Source: a virus. Taken from it: a stretch of DNA of 64,000 nucleotides. The notes beneath the pieces were generated by a model that was given only the letters and a program-made list of their open reading frames with translations, had not been told where the DNA came from and did no database searches. The stretch covers positions 284,223 to 348,222 of the IMG/VR virus record IMGVR_UViG_3300023257_000007. One strand, written 5' to 3'. How positions within the stretch are numbered: the stretch's first letter is position 1; the number at the start of each line of letters is the position of its first letter. Below are positions 9,072 to 17,599 of the stretch, piece after piece. Made by a program: the position numbers and the translations under genes.

Positions 9072-9197
9072 AGTTTTTATTTTCTTTTTATTATGATTTC
9101 ATCATAAATTTATCCAACAATCTTTTGTTTTCTTTCTTCTATCATAGTTTTTATTTTCTTTTTATTATGATTTCATCATAAATTTATCCAACAATCT
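9046..9197 (+). repeat. 74-bp tandem duplication, two copies
   Basis: The sequence starting at 9047 recurs from 9121 with no difference I can see for about 76 bases. It includes the first codons of the gene at 8916 and its upstream region. The upstream copy gives only MIEERKQKIVG before a stop. Confidence 0.85.
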
Positions 9198-9211
9198 CGA
9201 TCAACTCATTA

Positions 9212-9802
9212 TTATTTCATATTTTTAAGATGTAAAAAGCAGTTCTCATCTAACTTTATTTTTTTTATATTTTCATTTTGAATTTTTTCTTTTACTAAAA
9301 AATATGCTGTGCCTTTTTCATCATTTGAATCAGTATAAAAAGAAGAAGGTCCAGTAAGGACGGTAAATTCTTTAAAATGTTTTCTATAATTGTTATAAAA
9401 ATTAATTTTCTTATCACCTAACTCACCTACAGAATAAGTTGTATAATTATGTTTATTTATATAATTAAAAATTATATATACAACTTTACCCATAACTTCT
9501 AAGTATTCTTTTTTGTTAGTTAATTTGTCAAAGTTTTCACCAAAACCTCTCTCACTAATAGAAAAGAATATTGTTGGTATTTTATCTAATTCTGTATATT
9601 CAGATAAATATTTACCATTAGATAATTTCTCATCATCTTCTTCAGTTATCATAAAATAAACACTATATAAATTATTGTTTTTAGAAGTAAATTGTTTTTC
9701 TTCTACTTCTATATCTCGCAATTCCTTATAATTTGTAATATATTCTGTTTCTATTAAATTAAATTCAATTTCTTTTATAAATTCATCATATTTAGTTTTC
9801 AT
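9212..9802 (-). CDS. Leader-bearing hypothetical protein
   Basis: This 196-residue protein starts MKTKYDEFIKEIEFNLIE, close to the T4-type leader MKTYQEFIAE. The central part (IPTIFFSISERGF, then YLEVMGKVVYIIFNYI) resembles weakly the proteins at 5782 and 31817. It lies in the block that holds the methyltransferase and zinc peptidase. Function unknown. Confidence 0.65.
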   Translation of the reverse strand: MKTKYDEFIKEIEFNLIETEYITNYKELRDIEVEEKQFTSKNNNLYSVYFMITEEDDEKLSNGKYLSEYTELDKIPTIFFSISERGFGENFDKLTNKKEYLEVMGKVVYIIFNYINKHNYTTYSVGELGDKKINFYNNYRKHFKEFTVLTGPSSFYTDSNDEKGTAYFLVKEKIQNENIKKIKLDENCFLHLKNMK

Positions 9803-9805
9803 CTA

Positions 9806-9940
9806 TTATTTATTTTTAAATTCCAATTCTTTTCCTTTTAATTCTTGGCTTCGTTTTTTCAAATTTTTCAGAAAACGATTAACACGGGGCAAGGAAAATG
9901 TTTCTCCAATAGATTCTTTACGTTTTGGTATAGTTTTCAT
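9806..9940 (-). CDS. Small basic protein
   Basis: A frame of 44 codons starts MKTIPKRKESIGETFSLPRV and is rich in Lys and Arg. It lies 22 bp downstream of a promoter motif at 9962-9971 and 4 bp upstream of the ATG side of the next gene. Its size, promoter and spacing support coding. Confidence 0.55.
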   Translation of the reverse strand: MKTIPKRKESIGETFSLPRVNRFLKNLKKRSQELKGKELEFKNK

Positions 9941-9961
9941 AATATTTTATTTCCTTTTCTT

Positions 9962-9971
9962 TATATATTAA
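9962..9971 (-). promoter_or_regulatory. Phage promoter motif (minus strand)
   Basis: TATATATTAA on the plus strand is the reverse complement of the promoter motif. It lies 21 bp before the ATG at 9940. Confidence 0.45.
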
Positions 9972-10039
9972 TTGATTCTTTAGGTATGTTTTTCATTTTC
10001 ATTTATCTTCTTTTTCTTCTGTAGAATTGTTGTTTGTTT

Positions 10040-10168
10040 TTAATTTTTCTGCCTTTTAACAAATTCTTCATGCTTTTCATCAAAAATATAACCATCTTTT
10101 TTAATCTTTTCAAGAATATGTTCTTCAACATTATCTAACATTTTTTGTTTTCTTTCTTCTCTTGTCAT
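10040..10168 (-). CDS. Small charged protein, paralog of 8916-9071
   Basis: This 42-residue protein starts MTREERKQKMLDNVEEHI and ends HEEFVKRQKN. It matches the protein at 8916 along its length, so the two arose by duplication. Function unknown. Confidence 0.6.
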   Translation of the reverse strand: MTREERKQKMLDNVEEHILEKIKKDGYIFDEKHEEFVKRQKN

Positions 10169-10202
10169 AATTATGATTTTCTTTTTATTATTATATTTTT
10201 CT

Positions 10203-11111
10203 TTAATCTTTTATTTTATTTCTATAATCTTCATTAAAAGGTCTGTTACCATTCAAATCTTCGATAACTTCTTTAACAATAAATCTAAATTTCTTTATGT
10301 GTTTTTCTGATTTTTTATTAAAATAAGATGCAAAATCATCATATAATGATTTAACATCATCTAGGTTACTAACATCTTTTATAAAAGATAATAACTTAGA
10401 ATGTTTATTTAAATTAAACTGTTTAAACTTTTTAACTAAATCATTTGTAATCTTGATTAATCCTTCTAAATTAATTTCACTTATATTATCTTCTATGAAA
10501 TTATCAACATTAAAGTTATTTAACATTTCCATATATTTCCAATTTTGATGTTCTTTAAGTTTTTCAAATAAATCATCTTCATCATTAATATTTAATTCAT
10601 ATAAATAGTGATACACTTGAGATATTCTCGCATTCATTTCGGTATCTAGTGATAAATATAACAAATATATAAATTTATAATAACTTTTATCCTTATCTAT
10701 TTTTAGGTTAGAATAAATATTCCTAATTTTAATATAATGTGGTTTAATATCAACTCCTGTTTTCTCAATATTTTTTTGGATTTCGAAAAACTCTTTTATG
10801 TGTGTTAATTCATGTGATAAAATACCTTTGATTTTTATTAGATCGACATTATTTTTATCAATTTCAATTGTTATTAATATATCATGTAATTTATTTTTCT
10901 TAATAGATGAAAAACTTGGATCACACACTGAATGGTATCTATCTGTTAAAATATATTCTATTCGTAAGTCTATTAATGGAAAATTACCATAATCTAAATC
11001 TAATTGAAATTTATCATTTTTATTTTCAAACAATGATGTAATAAAGTCTGAATATTCCTTTATTTCATCGGAAATTCCTCTACCCTCAAGAAATGATTTA
11101 AAAGTTTTCAA
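10203..11111 (-). CDS. Predicted zinc metallopeptidase with capsid-targeting-like leader
   Basis: The protein has 302 residues from a TTG start. It opens MKTFKSFLEGRG, where FLE fits a prohead-protease cleavage site. HELTH at 100-104 is a gluzincin-type HExxH motif, and E158 in LDTEMNARI is a candidate third zinc ligand. The C-terminal half is helical and Lys-rich. A promoter motif lies 18 bp upstream. A protease packaged in the virion and acting early in the host, or during entry, is an inference; the substrate is unknown. Confidence 0.6.
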   Translation of the reverse strand: MKTFKSFLEGRGISDEIKEYSDFITSLFENKNDKFQLDLDYGNFPLIDLRIEYILTDRYHSVCDPSFSSIKKNKLHDILITIEIDKNNVDLIKIKGILSHELTHIKEFFEIQKNIEKTGVDIKPHYIKIRNIYSNLKIDKDKSYYKFIYLLYLSLDTEMNARISQVYHYLYELNINDEDDLFEKLKEHQNWKYMEMLNNFNVDNFIEDNISEINLEGLIKITNDLVKKFKQFNLNKHSKLLSFIKDVSNLDDVKSLYDDFASYFNKKSEKHIKKFRFIVKEVIEDLNGNRPFNEDYRNKIKD

Positions 11112-11129
11112 AAATAATTCTTTTTCTTT

Positions 11130-11139
11130 TATATATTAA
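11130..11139 (-). promoter_or_regulatory. Phage promoter motif (minus strand)
   Basis: The exact reverse complement of the motif lies 18 bp before the TTG start at 11111, so the peptidase gene is probably transcribed apart from the nuclease-helicase genes upstream. Confidence 0.5.
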
Positions 11140-11153
11140 AATTCTTAATTGGT

Positions 11154-11765
11154 TTAATAATATTCCTCCACACTACTATCAACATAATCTCTAACAACAT
11201 TCCAAAATGGAATATTACTATCCAATAATGTTCTCATCATTTCTTTATCAATAATTCTTGATTTACCTGATAAAACCCTTTCACCAGTAATCCAATGTAA
11301 ACCAGTAGTACTGAAAATAATCAAATTTCCACTATCATTAACGTCTACACCATATTTAGCATAAGATATTCCTTGAAAATTATGTAAATCTTTGATGGTT
11401 AATTCTTTTTCTTCATCAGTTCTAAATTTAGCTTGAATAGTACAAGGTTTATCATCTATACCTTTACCAAATCCATCTACACCATAATCATCAAAATTCT
11501 CAACTTCATAGCCATAAACACCTACCCTATTATCAGATCCAAGTATCTTGAAAAACAATTCAGCAAAGATTTCAAATAGATCACCTATCATCTTATCCCT
11601 ACCTTGTTCTTCATTATATCCAAATTTCTTCCAATTTTTAGATTCTTTTTGAATTTTATTGATAAAAGTGTTCACCAATTTACATTTTCCAAATATTCTT
11701 TCAAATATTTCTTCATCTTTGTTATATAGTTCTATAAAACTATCATGTGTTATATAATTTTTCAT
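11154..11765 (-). CDS. Mrr-like PD-(D/E)xK endonuclease
   Basis: This 203-residue protein has a helix with E65/E69, then DDYGVDGFG with D97, then TIQAKF with Q111-A-K113: the E...D...QxK arrangement of Mrr/type ISP nuclease domains. The start MKNYITHDSFIE is leader-like. It follows the helicase gene after one small gene and would cut DNA. The domain is normally fused to the helicase in type ISP enzymes; here it stands alone. Confidence 0.6.
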   Translation of the reverse strand: MKNYITHDSFIELYNKDEEIFERIFGKCKLVNTFINKIQKESKNWKKFGYNEEQGRDKMIGDLFEIFAELFFKILGSDNRVGVYGYEVENFDDYGVDGFGKGIDDKPCTIQAKFRTDEEKELTIKDLHNFQGISYAKYGVDVNDSGNLIIFSTTGLHWITGERVLSGKSRIIDKEMMRTLLDSNIPFWNVVRDYVDSSVEEYY

Positions 11766-11768
11766 AAT

Positions 11769-12092
11769 TTATAGTATATTCATTTTTAAGCTTTCTAATT
11801 TATATTCTAATTCTTTTTCTTTCAACCAATTCTTAAAATCTATACTTTTAGCCGTCATAATATTTAATCTCGTATATAACCAAAGTGCGGGACCACCATA
11901 AATAAAAATTATGGAAAGAGTAAAAGATTCAGTTTTTTTTGTTGACGATAAAAGATTCACCATATCGATATCATAACCCACCCCATAATATTCACTCAAT
12001 ATATCAAGAGCAAATATACATTCATTTGGTTTCACATTACAAAAATTCTCATATTCAAAATCTCTCATTATAGTATGTTCAAAATCTCTCAT
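11769..12092 (-). CDS. Hypothetical protein between helicase and nuclease genes
   Basis: This 107-residue protein is coupled to the helicase by a TAATG overlap at 12092. The first eight codons are an in-frame 24-bp duplication (MRDFEHTI then MRDFEYEN), so either Met could be the start. Its position suggests a role with the nuclease and helicase. No family recognised. Confidence 0.6.
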   Translation of the reverse strand: MRDFEHTIMRDFEYENFCNVKPNECIFALDILSEYYGVGYDIDMVNLLSSTKKTESFTLSIIFIYGGPALWLYTRLNIMTAKSIDFKNWLKEKELEYKLESLKMNIL

Positions 12093-12099
12093 TATAGTA
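12056..12099 (+). repeat. 24-bp tandem repeat at a gene start
   Basis: About 20 bases beginning AAAATCTCTCATTATAGTA occur twice with a period of 24 bp. The repeat duplicates the start codon of the gene at 11769 and covers the helicase stop codon. Confidence 0.7.
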
Positions 12100-13732
12100 A
12101 GTTTATTGCATCATCAAGTGATTGACAATCATCTAATTTTTCTCTAAATTCCATCCTTTCAGATGATTCTTGTTCTAATTTATCTAATTTCTCAATTTCA
12201 TTCAATATATCTTCTATATATTCTGACTTTGGTTTACGGTTCTTTTTGTTTAATCCTGGTAAACCCTCATCTTCTTTAGATTTTGATATATCTTTACCCT
12301 CTGAAACATAAAAAGCAGGATCATAACCATAATCATCCCTCATGTCTTTAATTGTCTTACTAATAACATTCTTAGTTTGAATGCTTTGTATGTCCATAAC
12401 TGGAACTATAACAGCACAATATGGTTTAATCCACAAACTATAATCATCAGTATCAATTTCACCACTTCTTAATCTTAAAGAATCTAAATCATGCTTACGT
12501 GTTGACCTGCCTGTGTTTTGAACAATCTTAGATTTTGTTGGTAAAATATCATTAAGAAATAAAACTCCTGTAATGCCTGGTACGTTAATACCTTCCGATA
12601 GAATATCATAATGTAGTATAATTGCACCTTCATCAGATTCCATATCCTTCATTTTTCCTAAAAATTCACCTCTATCTTTAATACCTTCATCATTAAAATA
12701 ATGTAGTTCACCTCTATCATGTCTAGAAGCACCAGCTAAAACATTAACATCTAATAATTCAAAATAATCTAAGGCTCTCTCATGTAAATCCCATATATGA
12801 TCAACAGAGGCACATTTAATTAATAATTTAGGTTCTATATTATCTGGTTCAGCTGAATTTTCTTTTAACCATGTCTTATGTGCATCGTAAACTTCTGTAA
12901 CGAATTTTAACAGGTTTTCACCTGATTTACCAAAATCTTTCCCATCTTCATAATTTGATGGAGTTGCAATATGCATGATAGGTTTTATTATATAACCTCT
13001 TTCTACACTATCTTTAAAAGTAAGTCCGTGTCTTTCTCCGAAAATATTTTCATTATTCATTAAAAATGAATCTGTTTCTTCACTGATAGCATCTCTAGGC
13101 GTTGCTGTAAAGAAATAAGATTTTTCAAAATCTAAACATTCAAAATTCCTTCTAAACTCTGAACTATTCATTTCAGATGCTAATAAATGGGCTTCATCGC
13201 AGTATATTGTATTTAGGTGTATATTCTTCATTTTAAATAAAGAGTGATATGTACTTATAATAACAACATCTCTATTTTCTTTTATATGTTTATCAACAAT
13301 AGAATTTACTTCTTTTTCTGAAATAGTAAAATTAATAATGTCTCCATAATTTAATCCAAGTTCTTTTAATTTTTTATTATTTTGCTTAGTTCTAAATTTA
13401 TCTAAACAAATCCTAGAACTACCAACAAAAACAAATCCTATATGTCCTATAATTGTTTCATATTGTTTAAATAAATCAATCGTATGTTGTTCATTTAACA
13501 TCAATCTATGAGATGCAATTGCACATATATCAATAGATGGTTCTTTAAATGTTCTAATTAAATCTGAATATATAATTAATGATTTACCTGTGCCTGTTGG
13601 TTGGAATATTGTGGCTTTATCATTTTTGGATAGAAATTCTAATGCTTCTTTTTGGTCAGGGTATAACTTATTTTGCAATCTTTTATAATAAGACTTAAAA
13701 GTCTTTGATTCAAATATTTCTTGTTTTTTCAT
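12092..13732 (-). CDS. SF2 DEAH-box helicase, restriction-enzyme type
   Basis: This 546-residue protein has Walker A PTGTGKS (45-51), motif Ia ASHRLML, DEAH at 179-182 and motif III TAT (209-211). The second RecA domain has ILSEGINVPGITGVLF and QNTGRSTRKHD. It is an ATP-dependent DNA translocase or helicase of the type found in type I, III and ISP restriction enzymes. It is followed by a small gene and then a Mrr-like nuclease. A stand-alone recombination helicase like T4 UvsW is the alternative. Confidence 0.85.
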   Translation of the reverse strand: MKKQEIFESKTFKSYYKRLQNKLYPDQKEALEFLSKNDKATIFQPTGTGKSLIIYSDLIRTFKEPSIDICAIASHRLMLNEQHTIDLFKQYETIIGHIGFVFVGSSRICLDKFRTKQNNKKLKELGLNYGDIINFTISEKEVNSIVDKHIKENRDVVIISTYHSLFKMKNIHLNTIYCDEAHLLASEMNSSEFRRNFECLDFEKSYFFTATPRDAISEETDSFLMNNENIFGERHGLTFKDSVERGYIIKPIMHIATPSNYEDGKDFGKSGENLLKFVTEVYDAHKTWLKENSAEPDNIEPKLLIKCASVDHIWDLHERALDYFELLDVNVLAGASRHDRGELHYFNDEGIKDRGEFLGKMKDMESDEGAIILHYDILSEGINVPGITGVLFLNDILPTKSKIVQNTGRSTRKHDLDSLRLRSGEIDTDDYSLWIKPYCAVIVPVMDIQSIQTKNVISKTIKDMRDDYGYDPAFYVSEGKDISKSKEDEGLPGLNKKNRKPKSEYIEDILNEIEKLDKLEQESSERMEFREKLDDCQSLDDAINLL

Positions 13733-13734
13733 CT

Positions 13735-14142
13735 TTAAATGTAATAAATTTGTTCTAAACTAAAAAATTCACCTTTTGGAGCTATAATAGGTGGTGGTTT
13801 ACTCCCTTTAGGTAATTCAGGCAATTCAGTTAATTTGTTATTACCACAATATAATATTTTTAACCCTTTAGGTAATTCAGGTAATTCAGTTAATTGGTTA
13901 TAATCACAATCTAATATTAATAATCCTTTTGGTAATTCAGGTAATTGTGTTAATTGGTTATTAGAACAATATAATGTTTCTAATCCTTTAGGTAATTCAG
14001 GTAATTCAGGTAATTCAGTTAATTTGTTATTACCACAATACAAATATTTTAATCCTTCAGGTAATTCAGGTAATTCAGTTAATTTGAAATTACCTAAATC
14101 CAATGTTTTACCATCATTACTTAAATGGTTTTTTATATTCAT
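13735..14142 (-). CDS. Leucine-rich repeat protein
   Basis: This 135-residue protein starts MNIKNHLSNDGKTLDLGNFK and carries about five LRR units of the form LPELPKGLKxLYCxNNxLTE. The LPxLP signature is that of the YopM/IpaH-type LRR subfamily. It has no leader or C-terminal tag and ends after a Pro-rich stretch (KPPPIIAP), so it may be truncated. LRRs bind proteins; the target is unknown. Relatives lie at 47218 and 18004. Confidence 0.8.
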   Translation of the reverse strand: MNIKNHLSNDGKTLDLGNFKLTELPELPEGLKYLYCGNNKLTELPELPELPKGLETLYCSNNQLTQLPELPKGLLILDCDYNQLTELPELPKGLKILYCGNNKLTELPELPKGSKPPPIIAPKGEFFSLEQIYYI

Positions 14143-14223
14143 TGTTTAACCCTTTCCAATTTTCTTTTTCTTTGCAATCTTTTATAAATCTTTCTAACTC
14201 ATTTATTGAATCGCATCAATCAT

Positions 14224-14529
14224 TTAACACATATTTTCATTCTCATCATGAAACATAAATATTTGTTCTTGGTACCACATAACATCATCATAATGATGTC
14301 TTTCATTTTTAGTAAAATCTTCAACTAAACTATCAATTCTACTTCTCTGACCACCATCTTTATCACCAAATATGTCTTTATGCCAAAAATTCATATAACA
14401 ATAAGTATATCCAATTTCACTTAACATTAATTGTCTTAATTCTTTAATATTATCTGGTAATTGTTTGTATGTTTTAGGATCATCTAAATCCACTTCATTT
14501 CCATGAAAACTACAAGTAAATTTTCTCAT
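14224..14529 (-). CDS. Hypothetical protein
   Basis: This 101-residue protein starts MRKFTCSFHGNEVDLDDP and contains His and Cys residues throughout (RHHYDDVMWY, ENMC at the end). Unrecognised; it is in a minus-strand run with 12-bp spacing to the gene upstream. Confidence 0.6.
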   Translation of the reverse strand: MRKFTCSFHGNEVDLDDPKTYKQLPDNIKELRQLMLSEIGYTYCYMNFWHKDIFGDKDGGQRSRIDSLVEDFTKNERHHYDDVMWYQEQIFMFHDENENMC

Positions 14530-14540
14530 ACTTCTTTTTT

Positions 14541-14978
14541 TTATTTATCAATTTTACCAATAACAGAACTCTCAATATCCTGTATAACATTACTAGGAGA
14601 ACAACAACAAACACTATTATCAACTGACTGATCAACAAATAAGTTATCATGGGTAGAATATTGTAAATCCCTTGGAGTGTATGGGACAGATACGAAATTA
14701 AAATTACCATTAGCAACTTTAAAACCTATAAAAGCCTCATCACCTTTAATATGAAACACTTCTAAATCTGTAGCATCAGCTGGTATTGTTGTTTGACTTT
14801 TACTTAATCTTCTAATTACACCATTTTTAGCCTCATACCATATATCATTATATTGAAATTCAAAACCTGTATCTCTCATACAAATTCCAAACTCTTCTTT
14901 ATCTTTTGTTACTAATAGTATACCAGAATATATTTCTTCTAATATATGTTCGTATTTTTCACTAATGCTTATTTTCAT
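14541..14978 (-). CDS. Hypothetical protein
   Basis: This 145-residue protein is beta-rich in appearance and has a VCCCSPS cluster near the C-terminus. It lies 4 bp from the upstream gene. No family recognised. Confidence 0.6.
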   Translation of the reverse strand: MKISISEKYEHILEEIYSGILLVTKDKEEFGICMRDTGFEFQYNDIWYEAKNGVIRRLSKSQTTIPADATDLEVFHIKGDEAFIGFKVANGNFNFVSVPYTPRDLQYSTHDNLFVDQSVDNSVCCCSPSNVIQDIESSVIGKIDK

Positions 14979-14982
14979 CTTT

Positions 14983-15345
14983 TTAATTTATTTTTTGTAA
15001 TGGTACGTCATCAGTTGACATAGGTCCTAATTCACCGTTATGTTTGTCATCATAACCTGTTTCTAATAAATGATGCCCTGTATATACATTTTGTATTGTA
15101 CCGAAAAATCCTTTGTGATCAAAATGAATTCTATGTGTTACCTTTATTATTTGATCTCTATTAAATTTTACAGTTTCTTGTAATGATATAGACCATACCA
15201 ATGTGCCTGCTGGTACTACTCTTAATTCACCAATTTTAGCAATTGGATCTTTCATATCGGGTACATATGTCTGACATATTGGTAATATTGGTAATGGTTT
15301 TTTATGTTGTAAATTCATTTCTTTATTTTTTATGTTCAATAACAA
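14983..15345 (-). CDS. Hypothetical protein
   Basis: This 120-residue protein contains several His residues (HRIHFDHKG, TGHHLLETGY). The Met at residue 10 (MNLQHKKPLPILP) is a reasonable alternative start. Function unknown. Confidence 0.55.
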   Translation of the reverse strand: MLLNIKNKEMNLQHKKPLPILPICQTYVPDMKDPIAKIGELRVVPAGTLVWSISLQETVKFNRDQIIKVTHRIHFDHKGFFGTIQNVYTGHHLLETGYDDKHNGELGPMSTDDVPLQKIN

Positions 15346-15351
15346 TTTATT

Positions 15352-15723
15352 TTATTCATCCTTAACCCTTTCCAATTTTAATTTTCTCTGTTTTCTTAAT
15401 AAAGCCTTTTTATATTTTTCATAATCATTTCTATTAACAGTTTGATTATAAAAATTACCATATTCTTCACTTATTAAGTCTTCTTTAAAAATAACATACA
15501 AAAGCATTACATAATTATCTTCAAGTATACCAATTACTTCACCCTTTTTTGAAAGTTTATCTACATATTTTTCAAATAATTCTACATCTATATCAATCAA
15601 AACATTGCGAATATTTTCTAAATCATCTATTAAAGGTTGATTCCAATTATCCAAAGTCATTTTGTTTTTTGAATGATTAATGAACTTATCTAAAATTTCT
15701 TTACTGTTTACCATTTTTAACAT
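15352..15723 (-). CDS. Hypothetical protein with basic RKQRKLKL tail
   Basis: This 123-residue protein is helical and ends LLRKQRKLKLERVKDE, the basic tail also seen at 2847 and 50166. The Met at residue 4 (MVNSKEILDK) is the more likely start. Confidence 0.6.
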   Translation of the reverse strand: MLKMVNSKEILDKFINHSKNKMTLDNWNQPLIDDLENIRNVLIDIDVELFEKYVDKLSKKGEVIGILEDNYVMLLYVIFKEDLISEEYGNFYNQTVNRNDYEKYKKALLRKQRKLKLERVKDE

Positions 15724-15729
15724 TTACGT

Positions 15730-15846
15730 TTATTCATCAAATACACCTAATCTTTTAAGTATTTTAAATTCTATTTCATGTAAATTAAAAAGATCTATTA
15801 GATTTTCAATCTTTTTCTTCGCATTATTTAATTTACATCCAACCAT
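15730..15846 (-). CDS. Small hypothetical protein
   Basis: A frame of 38 codons, MVGCKLNNAKKKIENLIDLF onward, fills the gap between the genes at 15352 and 15848 and has the same base use as its neighbours. It is predicted helical. Confidence 0.5.
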   Translation of the reverse strand: MVGCKLNNAKKKIENLIDLFNLHEIEFKILKRLGVFDE

Positions 15847-15847
15847 C

Positions 15848-16177
15848 TTATTCTAAAATTGTATCAACTTCTTCAATACGCCAATCTTCAAAACGACCAA
15901 ATTTAAAAGGTATGTCTTCATTTTCATATATTTTATCCCATTCGGCTTTTTCTTTATCTTTATGTTCTTTCATTGCTTTTTCGGCACCTTCTTTAGTCTT
16001 ATGAATACTCATAGTTACATAACCACTTTCTTCTGTCATTGGATTATAAAGAAATTCATATAATTTAATATTATCTTTCATCCAATTAGCACCATCAATA
16101 ACAAGTTGTTTAAGTTCATTAATATCTATGTCATAGACATCATTTGCTCTTTTTTCTGCGTATTCTTCTAATTTCAT
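15848..16177 (-). CDS. Hypothetical protein
   Basis: This 109-residue charged protein starts MKLEEYAEKRANDVYDID and contains a Lys/Glu-rich helix (EGAEKAMKEHKDKEKAEW). Its ATG overlaps the stop of the gene at 16174. Confidence 0.6.
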   Translation of the reverse strand: MKLEEYAEKRANDVYDIDINELKQLVIDGANWMKDNIKLYEFLYNPMTEESGYVTMSIHKTKEGAEKAMKEHKDKEKAEWDKIYENEDIPFKFGRFEDWRIEEVDTILE

Positions 16178-16386
16178 ATTTTTTCTAATTTTTTCATTGG
16201 ATAAGATACATCAAAGTAAAATTTACCACAATCAACATCACCAAGATCTATTAAAGGTGAATAATTATCACATTTTTGATCTCTGAAATCTTGATCTAAT
16301 ACTTCTTTAGACCAAAAAATTCCTAATTGATAGCAAATATATTTACCATTTTCATTTCCACCATGTTCGCAATTAATACATTTCAT
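16174..16386 (-). CDS. Small Cys-rich, probably zinc-binding protein
   Basis: This 70-residue protein has C3, C6, C18 and C39 in MKCINCEHGG...YICYQLG...QKCDNYSP, a pattern suitable for one zinc site. It overlaps both neighbours by 1-4 bp, indicating one operon. Confidence 0.6.
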   Translation of the reverse strand: MKCINCEHGGNENGKYICYQLGIFWSKEVLDQDFRDQKCDNYSPLIDLGDVDCGKFYFDVSYPMKKLEKI

Positions 16387-16838
16387 TATAATTCAGTTTG
16401 ATTTTTCTTTAAATTTTTATTTTCTTCTTTCAATTTCTTATTTTCTTTTACAAGATTTTCTTGTTTTTGTTTTTCTTCTTTTTCTTTTTCTTTCTTACTC
16501 TCCAAAAAATTTTGAACACCTTTTGTATTTTGCATTTCAAATACTTTATCCAAACAATCTTCAGTATTCTCTGAAGCTTCAGAACCATCTTTAACATCAT
16601 AATAATCAAATTTATTATATGTATACCATTGATCACCATCAATACCTAAAACCCAAAAACCTTTCCCTTTTTCTGGTTTTTCCCATCTAATAGTAGATTC
16701 TTGAATCTCACTCCTATAATATGTTGGTATTAAATACATATATACTGGTATTAATGCAGCTAAAGCTATACTAGTCAAAAATGTTGTTATTCCTCCATTC
16801 CAATACCACCATTTTCCAAATTTCGTTTTTTTACTCAT
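16386..16838 (-). CDS. Single-pass membrane protein with C-terminal coiled coil
   Basis: This 150-residue protein has one hydrophobic segment at about residues 17-36 (TTFLTSIALAALIPVYMYLI). A Tyr/Trp-rich domain follows, then a long Lys/Glu/Asn coiled coil (about 110-148). It probably anchors in the host membrane. Unrecognised. Confidence 0.65.
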   Translation of the reverse strand: MSKKTKFGKWWYWNGGITTFLTSIALAALIPVYMYLIPTYYRSEIQESTIRWEKPEKGKGFWVLGIDGDQWYTYNKFDYYDVKDGSEASENTEDCLDKVFEMQNTKGVQNFLESKKEKEKEEKQKQENLVKENKKLKEENKNLKKNQTEL

Positions 16839-16857
16839 TTTTTTTATTTATTTTAAT

Positions 16858-17190
16858 TTATATTAATCCTAATTTATAACCATCAAAGAAATATTGTAAA
16901 TCATGTTCTTCAATAAATTCATCAAACCACCTCAATATATGTCCTGGATGATTAATCCGAGTTAAATCTATAGCATTTGTTCTACCAGAAGATTCAAAAC
17001 AAGAAACTGTATGTTTTTCATCAACGAACAAAACAAGTGGAAAGTACTTTCTACTTAACAATGGTTTAACAAATAATGATCGCCACAAATGTGTATGTTC
17101 ATATTTCATATGATCAAACCATTTAAGAATATTTAAAAGTTCTTCATTATTTTCAATGACTACATTTAATATATGTCTTGATTCTTTCAT
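16858..17190 (-). CDS. C-tagged hypothetical protein
   Basis: This 110-residue protein ends YFFDGYKLGLI, matching the C-terminal tag consensus. Its start MKESRHILNV lacks the leader. It is coupled to the Pth2 gene by a TAATG overlap at 17190. Confidence 0.65.
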   Translation of the reverse strand: MKESRHILNVVIENNEELLNILKWFDHMKYEHTHLWRSLFVKPLLSRKYFPLVLFVDEKHTVSCFESSGRTNAIDLTRINHPGHILRWFDEFIEEHDLQYFFDGYKLGLI

Positions 17191-17585
17191 TATAATAATT
17201 TTAAATGACCTGTTATTTTATCAATCTTATCTGCTCTATAAGGACCAATTGCAATACAAGTTTTAGTAGCAACACCATCAAATTCAGTTAAACCTGCATC
17301 AGTTATCAATACACAAGGCATATTATTTACTTCTGCAAGTCTATATAGTTCTAAGAGTTCTTCTTCACTATCACAAGACACACATATCTTAGTAAAATTA
17401 CCATTTAACCATTTATCCCAATATGAACCTGATTCAAACTTAAAATTATATTCATTTTCAGATTTTTGCATAGCGTTCAAAATTACAGCCAGTGAGGCGT
17501 GACTACCTTGGGCTATTTCCTTACCCCGCCTCATTTTCAAGTCTTTGCGCATTACTATTACTTGTTTTACTTTATAATCACTCAT
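17190..17585 (-). CDS. pth2: Peptidyl-tRNA hydrolase, Pth2 type
   Basis: The 131 residues match the Pth2 fold end to end. KQVIVMRKDLKMRRGKEIAQ and GSHAS form the N-terminal catalytic part. DAGLTEFDGVATKTCIAIGP and DKITGHLKLL form the C-terminal signature. The enzyme releases peptide from peptidyl-tRNA. Pth2 is the archaeal/eukaryal enzyme; most bacteria use the unrelated Pth1. The phage may use it to rescue stalled translation during infection. Confidence 0.93.
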   Translation of the reverse strand: MSDYKVKQVIVMRKDLKMRRGKEIAQGSHASLAVILNAMQKSENEYNFKFESGSYWDKWLNGNFTKICVSCDSEEELLELYRLAEVNNMPCVLITDAGLTEFDGVATKTCIAIGPYRADKIDKITGHLKLL

Positions 17586-17599
17586 CTTCTTCTAATTCT

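Noticed and set aside
13801-14100. Regular AT-rich repeats suggesting CRISPR
   Set aside because: The repeats have no unique spacers and encode LRR units; the same holds at 47300-47800.
14510-14716. Hydrophobic minus-strand frame overlapping the gene at 14541
   Set aside because: It is a shifted reading of the gene at 14541, which has normal composition and spacing.
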